64,000 nt of DNA from Proteus vulgaris (lineage in GTDB: Bacteria > Pseudomonadota > Gammaproteobacteria > Enterobacterales > Enterobacteriaceae), in the NCBI RefSeq assembly GCF_033708015.1, contig NZ_CP137920.1, forward strand, positions 3,410,001 through 3,474,000. Direction: 5' to 3'. Position numbers and translations under genes: made by a program. Numbering within the stretch: position 1 is the stretch's first letter; each line of letters begins with the position of its first letter. The notes below the pieces were generated by a model. That model saw only the letters and a program-made list of their open reading frames with translations, was not told the origin of the DNA and ran no database searches. Below are positions 7,861 through 17,329 of the stretch, piece after piece.

Positions 7861-9717
7861 ATGGAGCAAAACCCGCAGTCACAGCTGAAGCTACTTGTTA
7901 CTAAAGGTAAGGAGCAAGGCTACCTGACCTATGCTGAGGTCAATGACCATCTGCCGGAAGATATCGTCGATTCAGATCAAATCGAAGACATCATCCAGAT
8001 GATTAACGACATGGGCATTCAGGTTATGGAAGAAGCACCTGACGCCGATGATCTGATGCTGGCAGAAAATTCAAATGATACTGATGATGATGCTGCAGAA
8101 GCCGCCGCTCAGGTACTTTCTAGTGTAGAATCTGAGATTGGCCGTACAACCGACCCAGTACGTATGTATATGCGCGAAATGGGTACTGTTGAACTGCTCA
8201 CCCGGGAAGGTGAAATTGATATCGCAAAACGCATTGAAGATGGTATTAACCAAGTTCAATGCTCTGTTGCAGAATATCCTGAAGCAATTACTTATCTTCT
8301 TGAACAGTACGATCGCGTTGAAGCTGGCGAAGCACGTCTTTCAGACTTAATTACTGCATTTATTGACCCTAATGCCGAAGAAATGGCAGAAAGTGAAGAT
8401 GTCAACTTAGACAAAGATGATGATGAAGTTGACAACAGCGCTGAAGACGAAGATGAAGACGAAGATGAAGATGGCGACAATGACAGCGATAGCGATGATG
8501 ATAACAGCATCGATCCTGAATTAGCGCGTCAGAAATTTACCGAGCTTCGTGAGCAATACGAAAAAACTCGCCAAACAATTAAGGCGAAAGGTCGTAACCA
8601 CAAAGATACAGAGCTTGAAATCTTATTGTTATCTGAAATTTTCAAACAGTTCCGTTTAGTACCAAAACAGTTTGATTATTTGGTTAACAATATGCGTGAG
8701 ATGATGGACAGAGTCCGTGCTCAAGAGCGTCACATCATGCGTCTTTGTGTTGATCAAGTTAAAATGCCAAAGAAAAACTTCATTACACTGTTTACAGGTA
8801 ACGAAACCAATGACACATGGTTCACTGCTGCTCGTGCAATGAACAAACCTTGGTCTGAAAAGCTGGCAGGTATTGAAGAAGAAGTACAACGCAGTCTACA
8901 AAAACTGCAACAAATTGAAGTTGAAACTGGACTGACAATCGAACAGGTTAAAGATATTAACCGTCGTATGTCTATCGGTGAAGCAAAAGCACGTCGTGCG
9001 AAAAAAGAGATGGTCGAAGCAAACTTACGTCTCGTTATCTCTATCGCGAAAAAATATACCAACCGTGGCTTACAGTTCCTTGACCTAATACAGGAAGGGA
9101 ATATCGGTCTAATGAAAGCGGTTGATAAATTTGAATACCGTCGTGGTTATAAGTTCTCAACTTATGCAACATGGTGGATCCGTCAGGCCATTACTCGTTC
9201 AATCGCTGATCAGGCGCGTACAATTCGTATCCCTGTTCACATGATCGAAACGATTAATAAACTGAACCGTATCTCTCGTCAAATGTTGCAAGAGATGGGA
9301 CGTGAGCCTTCACCAGAAGAGCTAGCAGAACGCATGCTGATGCCTGAAGACAAGATCCGTAAGGTACTAAAAATTGCTAAAGAACCAATCTCCATGGAAA
9401 CCCCAATCGGTGACGATGAAGATTCACATTTAGGTGATTTTATCGAGGATACAACGCTCGAATTACCTCTCGATTCTGCAACATCAGAAAGCTTACGTTC
9501 AGCAACTCACGAAGTGTTAGCGGGTTTAACATTACGTGAAGCGAAAGTTCTGCGTATGCGTTTTGGTATCGATATGAATACCGACCATACCTTGGAAGAA
9601 GTGGGTAAACAGTTTGATGTTACCCGTGAACGTATTCGTCAGATTGAAGCGAAGGCACTGCGTAAATTACGCCACCCAAGCCGTTCTGAAGTGTTACGTA
9701 GCTTCCTTGATGAGTAA
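7861..9717 (+). CDS. rpoD: RNA polymerase primary sigma factor RpoD (sigma-70)
   Basis: The 618-residue protein is nearly identical to E. coli sigma-70 in regions 1.1, 1.2, 2, 3 and 4. Region 2.3-2.4 has the tryptophan-rich [12 protein letters not shown], and region 4.2 has [20 protein letters not shown] near the C-terminus. A very acidic stretch (Asp/Glu repeats, about 190-225) replaces the equivalent acidic part of the non-conserved region. The ATG at 7861 starts [12 protein letters not shown] as in E. coli; the longer frame from 7771 has no support. It closes the rpsU operon, 186 bases after dnaG. Confidence 0.98.
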   Translation: MEQNPQSQLKLLVTKGKEQGYLTYAEVNDHLPEDIVDSDQIEDIIQMINDMGIQVMEEAPDADDLMLAENSNDTDDDAAEAAAQVLSSVESEIGRTTDPVRMYMREMGTVELLTREGEIDIAKRIEDGINQVQCSVAEYPEAITYLLEQYDRVEAGEARLSDLITAFIDPNAEEMAESEDVNLDKDDDEVDNSAEDEDEDEDEDGDNDSDSDDDNSIDPELARQKFTELREQYEKTRQTIKAKGRNHKDTELEILLLSEIFKQFRLVPKQFDYLVNNMREMMDRVRAQERHIMRLCVDQVKMPKKNFITLFTGNETNDTWFTAARAMNKPWSEKLAGIEEEVQRSLQKLQQIEVETGLTIEQVKDINRRMSIGEAKARRAKKEMVEANLRLVISIAKKYTNRGLQFLDLIQEGNIGLMKAVDKFEYRRGYKFSTYATWWIRQAITRSIADQARTIRIPVHMIETINKLNRISRQMLQEMGREPSPEELAERMLMPEDKIRKVLKIAKEPISMETPIGDDEDSHLGDFIEDTTLELPLDSATSESLRSATHEVLAGLTLREAKVLRMRFGIDMNTDHTLEEVGKQFDVTRERIRQIEAKALRKLRHPSRSEVLRSFLDE

Positions 9718-9747
9718 TCAACTTACTTTTCAATAAAAGTTATATTA

Positions 9748-9777
9748 AACGCCTGTGGTATCACAGGCGTTTTTTTA
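9748..9777 (+). terminator. Terminator of the rpsU-dnaG-rpoD operon
   Basis: Ten-bp perfect arms AACGCCTGTG (9748-9757) and CACAGGCGTT (9762-9771) with a 4-base loop run into TTTTTT. Confidence 0.95.
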
Positions 9778-9993
9778 TGGAATTTCAATACAGTATCGGC
9801 AATCGACTTAATCTACGATAGATTTCATCTACACCTATTTATAAAAAATAGCCTTATTATTTATATTATTGTACCTGTACGTCCGCTTCTCCATACAAAC
9901 ATTAAACTATGTTATTGATATCACAGTTATTCTCTATTTTATTTTTTTATTGTTTAGATTGAACAGAATTTGCGCATACAGTCATTCAAAGGC

Positions 9994-10022
9994 TAGACCT
10001 CACGCCAAATGGCACGTATAAT
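9994..10022 (+). promoter_or_regulatory. Promoter of the ileX tRNA
   Basis: A perfect TATAAT (10017-10022) lies 17 bases after TAGACC (9994-9999) and 12 bases before the tRNA. The rest of 9778-9993 is plain AT-rich spacer. Confidence 0.75.
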
Positions 10023-10034
10023 CTCACTCCATCA

Positions 10035-10111
10035 GGCCCCTTAGCTCAGTTGGTTAGAGCAGTCGACTCATAATCGATTGGTCACTGGTTCAAGTCCAGT
10101 AGGGGCCACCA
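10035..10111 (+). tRNA. ileX: tRNA-Ile2 (CAU anticodon, lysidine-modified)
   Basis: The 77-base cloverleaf has acceptor arms GGCCCCT / AGGGGCC, discriminator A and encoded CCA. The anticodon is CAT at 10069-10071. A CAU tRNA could be Met, but the whole sequence matches E. coli ileX, which also sits just after rpoD. There TilS converts C34 to lysidine so that the tRNA reads AUA. Confidence 0.93.
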
Positions 10112-10136
10112 AATTTAGCTATTAAATCAGCGCATT

Positions 10137-10165
10137 AAGCCACTTCTTAGCAAGTGGCTTTTTTG
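10137..10165 (+). terminator. Terminator after ileX
   Basis: Nine-bp arms AAGCCACTT (10137-10145) and AAGTGGCTT (10152-10160) are followed by a T run. Confidence 0.92.
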
Positions 10166-11112
10166 TTTCTATGGACAAAGCTGAATGTTGCGCTATTTTT
10201 CTAATTATCCACTATAACCTTCTATAAAACCCCTACTCCACATTTTGATATCACTCATCCATCTTTGTTGTTCAATATCCTCAATATCAATTTATATAAA
10301 ATGATAGCTGTATTTAAGGTATCTGTATTTAAGAAGCCTGTATCGAATTCACCCTTTACAAGAAAAGTGATATCTCTTTTTACATTTATACTTTTATAAC
10401 CATATTAGAACATCTGAATTGGAATTTCTGAATTAGAATATCTAAATCTTTTTTTGATTTATTCAATTCTGAGATGATAAAGCGAAATGGTAAATCACAG
10501 AAGAAATAAATCCCTTGTTTTATCAATTCTAAATTTTCATAAATTTATTTTAGATAAAAAATCGAATTTTGAGTTATAGATAATATCTAATAATGCCTAG
10601 AATCATAAAAAAAACTCAATATAAAATAAATCATAAAAAGAAAACTTCATAAAAAACCAATTGTTAAATTCAATTAACTTTTATTTAAAACAAACTTCAC
10701 TTACTAGTTTATAGTGTAAATAATTAAAAATAAAAAAAAGTAAACTTATTTTTTTACAAAAATAAATTACAAGTTAATTGTGTATTTTTCATAATATTTA
10801 CTCGTTATTATATTTTTATAAAAAACTAAAAAAACAAATAAAATGAGTATTTGAGCATTTTTAAAATAATGCAACCACATGTTATATTTATATAATATAA
10901 AAAACATATTTAAACGACAATCTAATAGAGAACAACAATTAATGACTTAAATAGAAAAGAAATAAATTAATATACACTTATTGAGTGTTTTGTTTTTAAT
11001 GAAATATTACAATCACCCAATTTTCAGTGTCTTGATTTTATAAAACATCTCGAGTAACTTATTTAGTCAAGAACGTAATGAAGGAAATTATTTTATTGTG
11101 TTCATTAAAAAT

Positions 11113-11142
11113 GACTAGACATAAAACGACTAGACATAAAAC
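11113..11142. repeat. Tandem 15-base repeat, two copies
   Basis: GACTAGACATAAAAC occurs twice back to back (11113-11127 and 11128-11142), about 550 bases before the pilin gene. It could be a duplicated regulator site or a simple slippage duplication. Confidence 0.7.
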
Positions 11143-11397
11143 AATATAAATAGGTAAATAGGCCATGTGATTTCTATAATAAATGTGATATTAGACTTTT
11201 TCATAAAATGATTGGAAAAGAAAAAATAGAGTTCGTAAAAAACGTTTCATGAGTTAATGACTGATGACAAGTAAAAACTGGCTGAGTTATTAAATACCCA
11301 AAAAAAACAAACGTTTAGATAAAAATGTAATGTTTTAATATTACAGCCAATATACTCGTTATTATACTTAATATCCTAAACGTCTCTATTGATGAAT

Positions 11398-11431
11398 TTA
11401 TCAAAAATGTATATTTAGATATTTTTGATAA
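11398..11431. promoter_or_regulatory. Inverted repeat upstream of fimbrial operon 1
   Basis: Arms TTATCAAAAAT (11398-11408) and ATTTTTGATAA (11421-11431) are exact, with a 12-base spacer, about 260 bases before the pilin start. It is a candidate regulator-binding site or leader structure. Confidence 0.45.
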
Positions 11432-11691
11432 GAACATCTGAAACTAATAATTTCCTTAATCCTTTTATTTAAATAAATATTACATACTAAATAAGTTTTA
11501 TTTTCATATTAAGCTAAAAACTTATTCCATTAGCATTTACCTTAATGGGTAAACATAATATTCCTTTATTTAAAATTAAAAGGAAAATTATGCTTATCTT
11601 ATTATGGAGATAAGATGCTTATGTCCATCATTCTTTAAAGTGTTCATCCGTTAAAGTTAATAAGATGTTATTTATATTATAGAGGAAAAGT

Positions 11692-12243
11692 ATGAAAAAG
11701 GTTATTCTTGCTACTTTAATTACTACTGCCGTAGCTTTAAGTTCGTCAGCATTTGCTGCTGGTGGACAAGGTCAAGGTTCTGGTCAAGTTAAATTCCACG
11801 GTTATATTATTGATGCTCCATGCTCAATAGAATCAGATAATCCAATCGAAGTTGATTTCGGTCAAATATCTCGTAAAGCACTGACCGCGAATAATAACAC
11901 CGGTGAAAGTCATGTTAGAACATTTAGCATTGAATTAGCTGACTGTGATATTTCTGACTTAACTGAAAAACAAGTTACTACTACATTTAGCTTCACTGAT
12001 GCAGGTCAAGATACCAACTTAGTTGGATTTGATGGTAAAGAAGCAATGGGTGCTGGTATTGTAATTACTTCTGGTAACAACAAAGTATTGAACAACGTTG
12101 CCACTAAACCACACAAATTAACTACTGGTCCTAACTCTCTACAATTCGCTTCTTATGTGAAAGGTCTAGGTGGTGCAGCTGATGACGCTATTAAAGTCGG
12201 TGAATTCTACGCAACCGCTAACTTTACTTTAGCATACCAATAA
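11692..12243 (+). CDS. Fimbrial operon 1 major pilin (MrpA/PmfA type)
   Basis: The 183-residue chaperone-usher pilin has a signal peptide cut after AFA (about residue 22). It then carries a donor-strand region, the pilin Cys pair (C40 in DAPC and C86 in ELADC) and the terminal TLAYQ beta-strand with penultimate tyrosine used by the periplasmic chaperone. AGAGGAAAAG precedes the ATG. It is first in a seven-gene operon and is followed at once by a strong hairpin, both typical of the most abundant subunit. Confidence 0.9.
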   Translation: MKKVILATLITTAVALSSSAFAAGGQGQGSGQVKFHGYIIDAPCSIESDNPIEVDFGQISRKALTANNNTGESHVRTFSIELADCDISDLTEKQVTTTFSFTDAGQDTNLVGFDGKEAMGAGIVITSGNNKVLNNVATKPHKLTTGPNSLQFASYVKGLGGAADDAIKVGEFYATANFTLAYQ

Positions 12244-12250
12244 GAAATAG

Positions 12251-12282
12251 CAGGTCAGTTTTATATTAATAAAACTGACCTG
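12251..12282 (+). terminator. Strong hairpin after the operon 1 major pilin gene
   Basis: Thirteen-bp perfect arms CAGGTCAGTTTTA (12251-12263) and TAAAACTGACCTG (12270-12282) with a 6-base loop begin eight bases after the stop. There is no real T run, so a role in 3' stability of pilin mRNA or partial termination is more likely than full termination. Confidence 0.75.
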
Positions 12283-12303
12283 TTCTGCTAATTGGAACTA
12301 TTA

Positions 12304-12828
12304 ATGAAAAAATGGATATCTCTTTTATCATTATTATTAGTCACTTCATATACGTATTCGTCCACAGAACCAGGACATGGTCGAGTCGATATGAGGGGGA
12401 CTATAGTTGAGACACCCTGCTTAATTGATACAGGAAGTGAGGATCAATCAATAAATTTAGGTATTATTCCTATTTCATATATGTCTCAATATGGCGCATC
12501 ACCAGAAAAAACATTTTCAATTAAATTGATAGATTGTCAGTTAGTGTCAACAGAAAAAGAAAACTTTCTGTGGGAAAGTTTCGATGTAACTTTTGATGGT
12601 GCTAATAATGGTAATTATTATACCGTCAATGGAGATGCAAAAGGCGTTGTTTTACAAATAAAAGATACCCGTGAGCAATTAGCTATACCAGGGAAGAGTA
12701 TGGATAAAATACAAATCTCACCTGGGGATATGCTTTTAAATTATAAATTAAGACTTATTACTGATGGCTCAGATATAAAAGCTGGTGATTTTCATACTAT
12801 TATTATTTATAGAATCAGTTATTACTAA
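12304..12828 (+). CDS. Fimbrial operon 1 minor subunit or anchor (MrpB-like position)
   Basis: The 174-residue secreted pilin-fold protein has a signal peptide of about 20 residues, one early Cys in ETPC and a second in LIDC, and a C-terminal aromatic-rich strand ending RISYY. The frame opens at TTG 12292, but the ATG at 12304 follows GGAA. Its place directly after the major pilin and before the usher matches mrpB, whose product is a candidate terminator or anchor. Function is inferred from position. Confidence 0.78.
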   Translation: MKKWISLLSLLLVTSYTYSSTEPGHGRVDMRGTIVETPCLIDTGSEDQSINLGIIPISYMSQYGASPEKTFSIKLIDCQLVSTEKENFLWESFDVTFDGANNGNYYTVNGDAKGVVLQIKDTREQLAIPGKSMDKIQISPGDMLLNYKLRLITDGSDIKAGDFHTIIIYRISYY

Positions 12829-12851
12829 TTCTAATTATTCGGATAATCATA

Positions 12852-15362
12852 ATGTTATTATTGAAAATAAAAAATGTATTAGTAAGGAAACTGATCATAA
12901 TAAGTGCCTTTTTTATTTTTAATCCGGCATATTCAAACGCATTTGAATTTAGTGCAAATATGTTTAATTTAGAAGATGGCGAAAATATTGATGTCACTCA
13001 GTTTTCTAAATCAGGGTATATTCTACCAGGAACCTACACATTAAAAATTCAGCTTAACGAAAATGTTATTGCTGAACAACCAATCACTTTTTATGCTGAT
13101 GAATCTCGAGAAACAGGTAGCTCAGTCTGTTTATCACCAGAACAAGTTTCATTATTAGCCCTAAAACCAGAAATACTGAAACAAACCACTTGGCTAAATG
13201 ATGGAAGTTGCCTTGATTGGAGTTCACTCTCTGGTGCAACTTATACGGGTGATCTTAGTACATTGACATTACATATTAGTATGCCTCAAGCCTATATTGA
13301 ATATTCAGATGCAACATGGGAGCCCGCTTCACGTTGGGATGAAGGTATCTCTGGACTTATATTTGACTACAATATAAATGCTAAAACACATAGACCCCAT
13401 AAGTCAGGAAATAATACATATTCGTTAAATAGTAATGGTGTTGCTGGTATTAACTTAGGTGTTTGGCGTGTTCGTGGTGATTGGCAAGGACGTTTAAACC
13501 ATGATACAGGCTCTCAAGATGCTGTAAATACAGATTTTAAGTGGAGCCGATTTTATGCTTATCGTGCAATTTCCCAGCTAAAAGCTAAATTAACGTTGGG
13601 AGAAGTTTATTTAGAATCAGATCTATTTGATACATTTAGATTTATTGGTGCGGTATTAGGTTCTGACTTATCTATGTTACCACCCAATTTACGTGGGTAT
13701 GCTCCAGAGGTTAATGGTGTCGCACAGACCAGTGCTCAAGTCATTATTTCGCAACAAGGACGAATTATTTATCAGACTCAAGTTGCCGCCGGACCTTTTA
13801 GCATTCAAGATTTAAGTAGTGCAGTTAGTGGTACTTTAGACGTTAGAGTTGAAGAGCAAGATGGACGTGTTCAAGAGTATCAAGTTAATACTGCAACAAT
13901 CCCTTATCTCACTCGTCCTGGACAAGTGAGATATAAAGTCGGTTTTGGACGCCCAGCAGATATGGATCACCGAGTTAATGGGGATGTATTTGCCACTGGT
14001 GAGTTCTCATGGGGGGTAACAAACGGCTGGTCATTATTTGCAGGTAGTATTAATAGCCAAAATTATAATGCGTTTTCTGTTGGTTTTGGACGTGATTTAC
14101 TTGTATTGGGTGCACTGTCATTTGATGTAACTCAATCTATTGCTAAGCTTTATAATGGTGGTGACAAGGATAAGTACCAAGGTCGTTCATATCGAATCAG
14201 TTATTCGAAAAGGTTTGATGATATAGATAGCCAAATACAATTTGCTGGATACCGTTTTTCTGAACGTGATTTTATGAGCATGTCTCAATTTTTAGATGCT
14301 CAACAAAATAATGGTGTTCGGGATAATCACCAAAAAGAATTATATACCGTTACACTAAGTAAAAACTTTAGAGATTATCGACTTTCAACAGGTTTAAATT
14401 ATCGTTACCAAACATATTGGAATCAGCCTGACCAAAACCGTTATGATTTCACTGCAATAAAATATTTTGATATCGGTAATTATAAAAATTTATCTTTATC
14501 ATTAAGTCTCTTTAAAAATAAAAGTAATTGGGGTAATGACCAAGGTGCTTATGTAAGTATGACCATGCCTTGGGGAACTGGTGGTAATTTAAGTTATAGT
14601 TCAAACATTGATAATGATAATAATATTTCAAATAGCGTTGGCTTCTTCAATCGCATTGATGACAACACTTCATATAGAATAAGTGCGGGTAATCAACGTA
14701 AAGGTGCTCTTGCTAATGCTTATATTTATCATGAAATGAATAATGCTAAGTTAAGTGCGACTGCAGATTATGTTCATAATCAATATACGGCATTTGGTTT
14801 GAATATGCAGGGTGGTTTGACTATGACAATGAATGGTGGGGCCATACATAGAAGTAGTTTACCTGGTGGTACACGTCTGTTAGTTGATACCGATGGTGTT
14901 GCAAATATCCCAGTTCAAGGATATAGCACTCCTGTCTATACAAATGCTTTCGGCAAGGCCGTCTTACCTGAAGTGAATAGTTATTATAAAAATAAAATTA
15001 AAATTGATATTAATAACCTTCCTGAGAATGCTGAGGTTAATGACAACGTATTATTAGCAACGTTGACTGAAGGTGCTATTGGTTATCGTAAATTTGAAGT
15101 TAATTCAGGTATGAAATTAATGGTTGTTATTAGATTAAGTGATGGAAGTTATCCTCCTTTTGCAGCTCAAATAACGAATTCAAAAGATAGAAATACCGGC
15201 ATCGTAGGTGAATTTGGTAATGCTTATATAACAGGTATTAATCCAAATGAATCAATGACTGTTAGCTGGGATGGAAATAAAAAATGCCAAATTAATTTCC
15301 CTGATAAAATAGAAAACAATGGCCAATCTTTAATACTAGTATGTTCCGATGTTATGGAATAA
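12852..15362 (+). CDS. Fimbrial operon 1 outer-membrane usher
   Basis: The 836-residue usher has a signal peptide, an N-terminal chaperone-binding domain starting FEFSANMFNLEDG (about 31-43), and a 24-strand barrel with plug in the middle (LPPNLRGYAPEVNG near 270). Two C-terminal domains follow, ending with a Cys pair (CQINFPD and LVCSD). It takes chaperone-subunit complexes and threads the growing pilus through the outer membrane. It starts 23 bases after the minor subunit stop. Confidence 0.95.
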   Translation: MLLLKIKNVLVRKLIIISAFFIFNPAYSNAFEFSANMFNLEDGENIDVTQFSKSGYILPGTYTLKIQLNENVIAEQPITFYADESRETGSSVCLSPEQVSLLALKPEILKQTTWLNDGSCLDWSSLSGATYTGDLSTLTLHISMPQAYIEYSDATWEPASRWDEGISGLIFDYNINAKTHRPHKSGNNTYSLNSNGVAGINLGVWRVRGDWQGRLNHDTGSQDAVNTDFKWSRFYAYRAISQLKAKLTLGEVYLESDLFDTFRFIGAVLGSDLSMLPPNLRGYAPEVNGVAQTSAQVIISQQGRIIYQTQVAAGPFSIQDLSSAVSGTLDVRVEEQDGRVQEYQVNTATIPYLTRPGQVRYKVGFGRPADMDHRVNGDVFATGEFSWGVTNGWSLFAGSINSQNYNAFSVGFGRDLLVLGALSFDVTQSIAKLYNGGDKDKYQGRSYRISYSKRFDDIDSQIQFAGYRFSERDFMSMSQFLDAQQNNGVRDNHQKELYTVTLSKNFRDYRLSTGLNYRYQTYWNQPDQNRYDFTAIKYFDIGNYKNLSLSLSLFKNKSNWGNDQGAYVSMTMPWGTGGNLSYSSNIDNDNNISNSVGFFNRIDDNTSYRISAGNQRKGALANAYIYHEMNNAKLSATADYVHNQYTAFGLNMQGGLTMTMNGGAIHRSSLPGGTRLLVDTDGVANIPVQGYSTPVYTNAFGKAVLPEVNSYYKNKIKIDINNLPENAEVNDNVLLATLTEGAIGYRKFEVNSGMKLMVVIRLSDGSYPPFAAQITNSKDRNTGIVGEFGNAYITGINPNESMTVSWDGNKKCQINFPDKIENNGQSLILVCSDVME

Positions 15363-15388
15363 AAATTAATTCTAATAGAGCTGACGTT

Positions 15389-16129
15389 ATGACTATTCTA
15401 AATAAAAATTTTTGTATCGGGTTATTATGTGTTATTTCCACGAGTGCACAAGCAGCACTTTCCTTAGACCGTACACGAGTGATATTTGAAGGAGATAAAA
15501 AATCTGTTTCTTTAAATGTTGCAAATACAAGTGAAAAACTACCTTATCTTGCTCAAGCGTGGATAGAAAATGATAAGGGCGTTAAAATTCAGTCGCCATT
15601 TGTTGTTGTTCCTCCTGTACAGCGAGTTGAACCTGGAAAACCGACGCAAGTTAAAATAGAAGCTATTAATGTCTTACAAGCATTACCTCAAGACAGAGAA
15701 AGTATATTTTATTTTAATCTAAGAGAGATCCCACCTAAGAGTGAAAAAGTTAATGTATTGCAACTAGCGTTACAAACTAAAATTAAGCTTTTCTATAGAC
15801 CAGAAAAGTTAATTATGAGTGGAACGGATATTATTAATAATCCATGGCAAGAAAAAGTAGTGCTACAAGAAAATGGTAGTAACTACACTGTTGAAAATCC
15901 AACTCCATATTATGTCACTATTGTTAATATGGCAAAGGATGAAAAAAGTAAAACAGATCCTAATTTCAATCCAATCATGTTAGCGCCATTTGGTAAAGAT
16001 ACTATAAATGTTAATCCATCAGTATTAGGTTCTAAACCTGTGATTACGTATATTAATGATTATGGTGGACGTTCTCATGTATCTTTTTCTTGTGTAAGCA
16101 ATAAATGCGCTGTAAAAGAAAAAGGCTAA
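15389..16129 (+). CDS. Fimbrial operon 1 periplasmic chaperone
   Basis: The 246-residue PapD-type chaperone has a signal peptide ending SAQA. It carries LSLDRTRVIFEG, the family start with the cleft Arg, the PYLAQAWIEN strand, the FYFNLREIPP signature and a second-cleft lysine in LALQTKIKLFYRP. Start: the frame is open from 15341 inside the usher end, but the ATG at 15389 gives the proper signal peptide. A C-terminal Cys pair (SCVSNKC) is seen, as in MrpD-like chaperones. Confidence 0.93.
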   Translation: MTILNKNFCIGLLCVISTSAQAALSLDRTRVIFEGDKKSVSLNVANTSEKLPYLAQAWIENDKGVKIQSPFVVVPPVQRVEPGKPTQVKIEAINVLQALPQDRESIFYFNLREIPPKSEKVNVLQLALQTKIKLFYRPEKLIMSGTDIINNPWQEKVVLQENGSNYTVENPTPYYVTIVNMAKDEKSKTDPNFNPIMLAPFGKDTINVNPSVLGSKPVITYINDYGGRSHVSFSCVSNKCAVKEKG

Positions 16130-16131
16130 TG

Positions 16132-16758
16132 ATGAAACTATCAAATTTTATTTTGTATAAAGTTGTTGGATTAGTTGTTTTTTCTTTATCTTTAAATGCA
16201 ATGGCACAAAAAGATCCCAATCAAACGCTATTCCGACCATACACTAGTACTGAAGGTATTGATGGTGCTAAAGGGCAACTTTATGTTTATGGCTCTCTTG
16301 TTGAAAGTCCTTGCAAATTGGCAATGACATCTAAATATCAAGAAATTGATTTAGGTATTATTGGTACTGCTGAACTTCAAAATATTGGGAAAGTGGGTAA
16401 ATCAATACCTTTTTCTATTGAACTAATAGATTGTATTAGAACACCAGCAAGTGCAACAAATAAAAAGCTGGATACTTCTTTTTGGAGTCATATTCAACCA
16501 TCTGTTAAAATAAAATTTTATGCCAAAACAGTTCCTTTTTACCCTAATCTAGTTTCTGTTACTGGCGCAGAAGGTTTTGGTTTATCTATTCTTGATAAAG
16601 ATAAGAAGACAATATCGTTGAATGAATATACGACACCTGAGATTTTGCAGCCTGGTCAAAATATTTTGACTTACAATTTAGCGCCTGTACGAATCTCTCA
16701 AGATTTAAAAGCGAGCAACTATACAGCGATTATTTACTTTTTACTATCTTATGAATAG
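16132..16758 (+). CDS. Fimbrial operon 1 minor pilin
   Basis: The 208-residue secreted subunit has a signal peptide ending NAMA. An N-terminal stretch follows, then the pilin core with Cys in ESPC and LIDC and a C-terminal FLLSYE strand. Two adjacent ATG codons (16129, overlapping the chaperone stop, and 16132) follow AAAGG; 16132 has the better spacing. Its position after the chaperone suggests an adaptor such as MrpE or MrpF. Confidence 0.78.
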   Translation: MKLSNFILYKVVGLVVFSLSLNAMAQKDPNQTLFRPYTSTEGIDGAKGQLYVYGSLVESPCKLAMTSKYQEIDLGIIGTAELQNIGKVGKSIPFSIELIDCIRTPASATNKKLDTSFWSHIQPSVKIKFYAKTVPFYPNLVSVTGAEGFGLSILDKDKKTISLNEYTTPEILQPGQNILTYNLAPVRISQDLKASNYTAIIYFLLSYE

Positions 16759-16769
16759 AGATATTTATT

Positions 16770-17318
16770 ATGAAAATGATAAAAGAAATAATTTTAATAA
16801 TATTTGTTCTTATTTTTATACCTAATATTTCCTATTCTGCTTCTTCAGGAATAAATCAGACCAGCATCTATATTCATGGTTCAATATTAAACGCGCCTTG
16901 TAAAATAAGAAATAAGATTATAGATGTAGAATTTGGCGAAATTATTGGCAAATATCTTTATATACACGATAGAACACGTAGTATCCCTTTTTCTATTGAA
17001 TTAGATGATTGTAAAACTTATATAGCCAATTCTGTTATTGTTACTTTTACTGGGAAGCCTTCTTCCGGTGAGGGACTAGGTGGTTTTCTTGCATTGGATA
17101 GCAGTAGTGTCGCCTCTGGGGTAGGGGTTGGTATAGAAACAGATAGTGGAAAATTTTTACCCCTAAACCAAAGTACAAAGGCTATGGGCTTAATTAGTGG
17201 CTATAACGTTTTAGCTTTTAAAGCCTTTGTTAAAGGTGATGATAGAGTATTAAGAGATAAGTCACTCGGTTTTGGTGAGTTTTTGGCGACAGCGACATTC
17301 GTATTGGAATATCCATAA
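16770..17318 (+). CDS. Fimbrial operon 1 minor pilin
   Basis: The 182-residue secreted pilin-like subunit has a hydrophobic signal peptide (about 23 residues), Cys in NAPC and LDDC, a glycine-rich middle and a terminal FVLEYP strand. It starts 11 bases after the previous gene and stops 11 bases before the adhesin gene. It is likely an adaptor joining shaft and tip, as MrpG, by position only. Confidence 0.78.
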   Translation: MKMIKEIILIIFVLIFIPNISYSASSGINQTSIYIHGSILNAPCKIRNKIIDVEFGEIIGKYLYIHDRTRSIPFSIELDDCKTYIANSVIVTFTGKPSSGEGLGGFLALDSSSVASGVGVGIETDSGKFLPLNQSTKAMGLISGYNVLAFKAFVKGDDRVLRDKSLGFGEFLATATFVLEYP

Positions 17319-17329
17319 GGTCATATATT

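Larger units (their letters stand above)
10166..11691. other. 1.5-kb gene-free AT-rich region before fimbrial operon 1
   Basis: No coding frame with a credible start or composition is visible on either strand. It is extremely AT-rich, holds two short repeat structures listed separately, and a hairpin CTTATCT/AGATAAG at 11593-11614 in the likely leader of the pilin gene. The length suits a multi-protein control region for a fimbrial promoter. Confidence 0.6.

Noticed and set aside
8292..8510. Minus-strand frame coding an almost pure serine/leucine protein
   Set aside because: It is the antisense of the acidic Asp/Glu stretch of rpoD and has no independent start signal.
10035..10111. ileX tRNA as integration site of an island
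   Set aside because: The fimbrial/ter region follows the tRNA, but I found no integrase gene and no repeat of the tRNA 3' end downstream.
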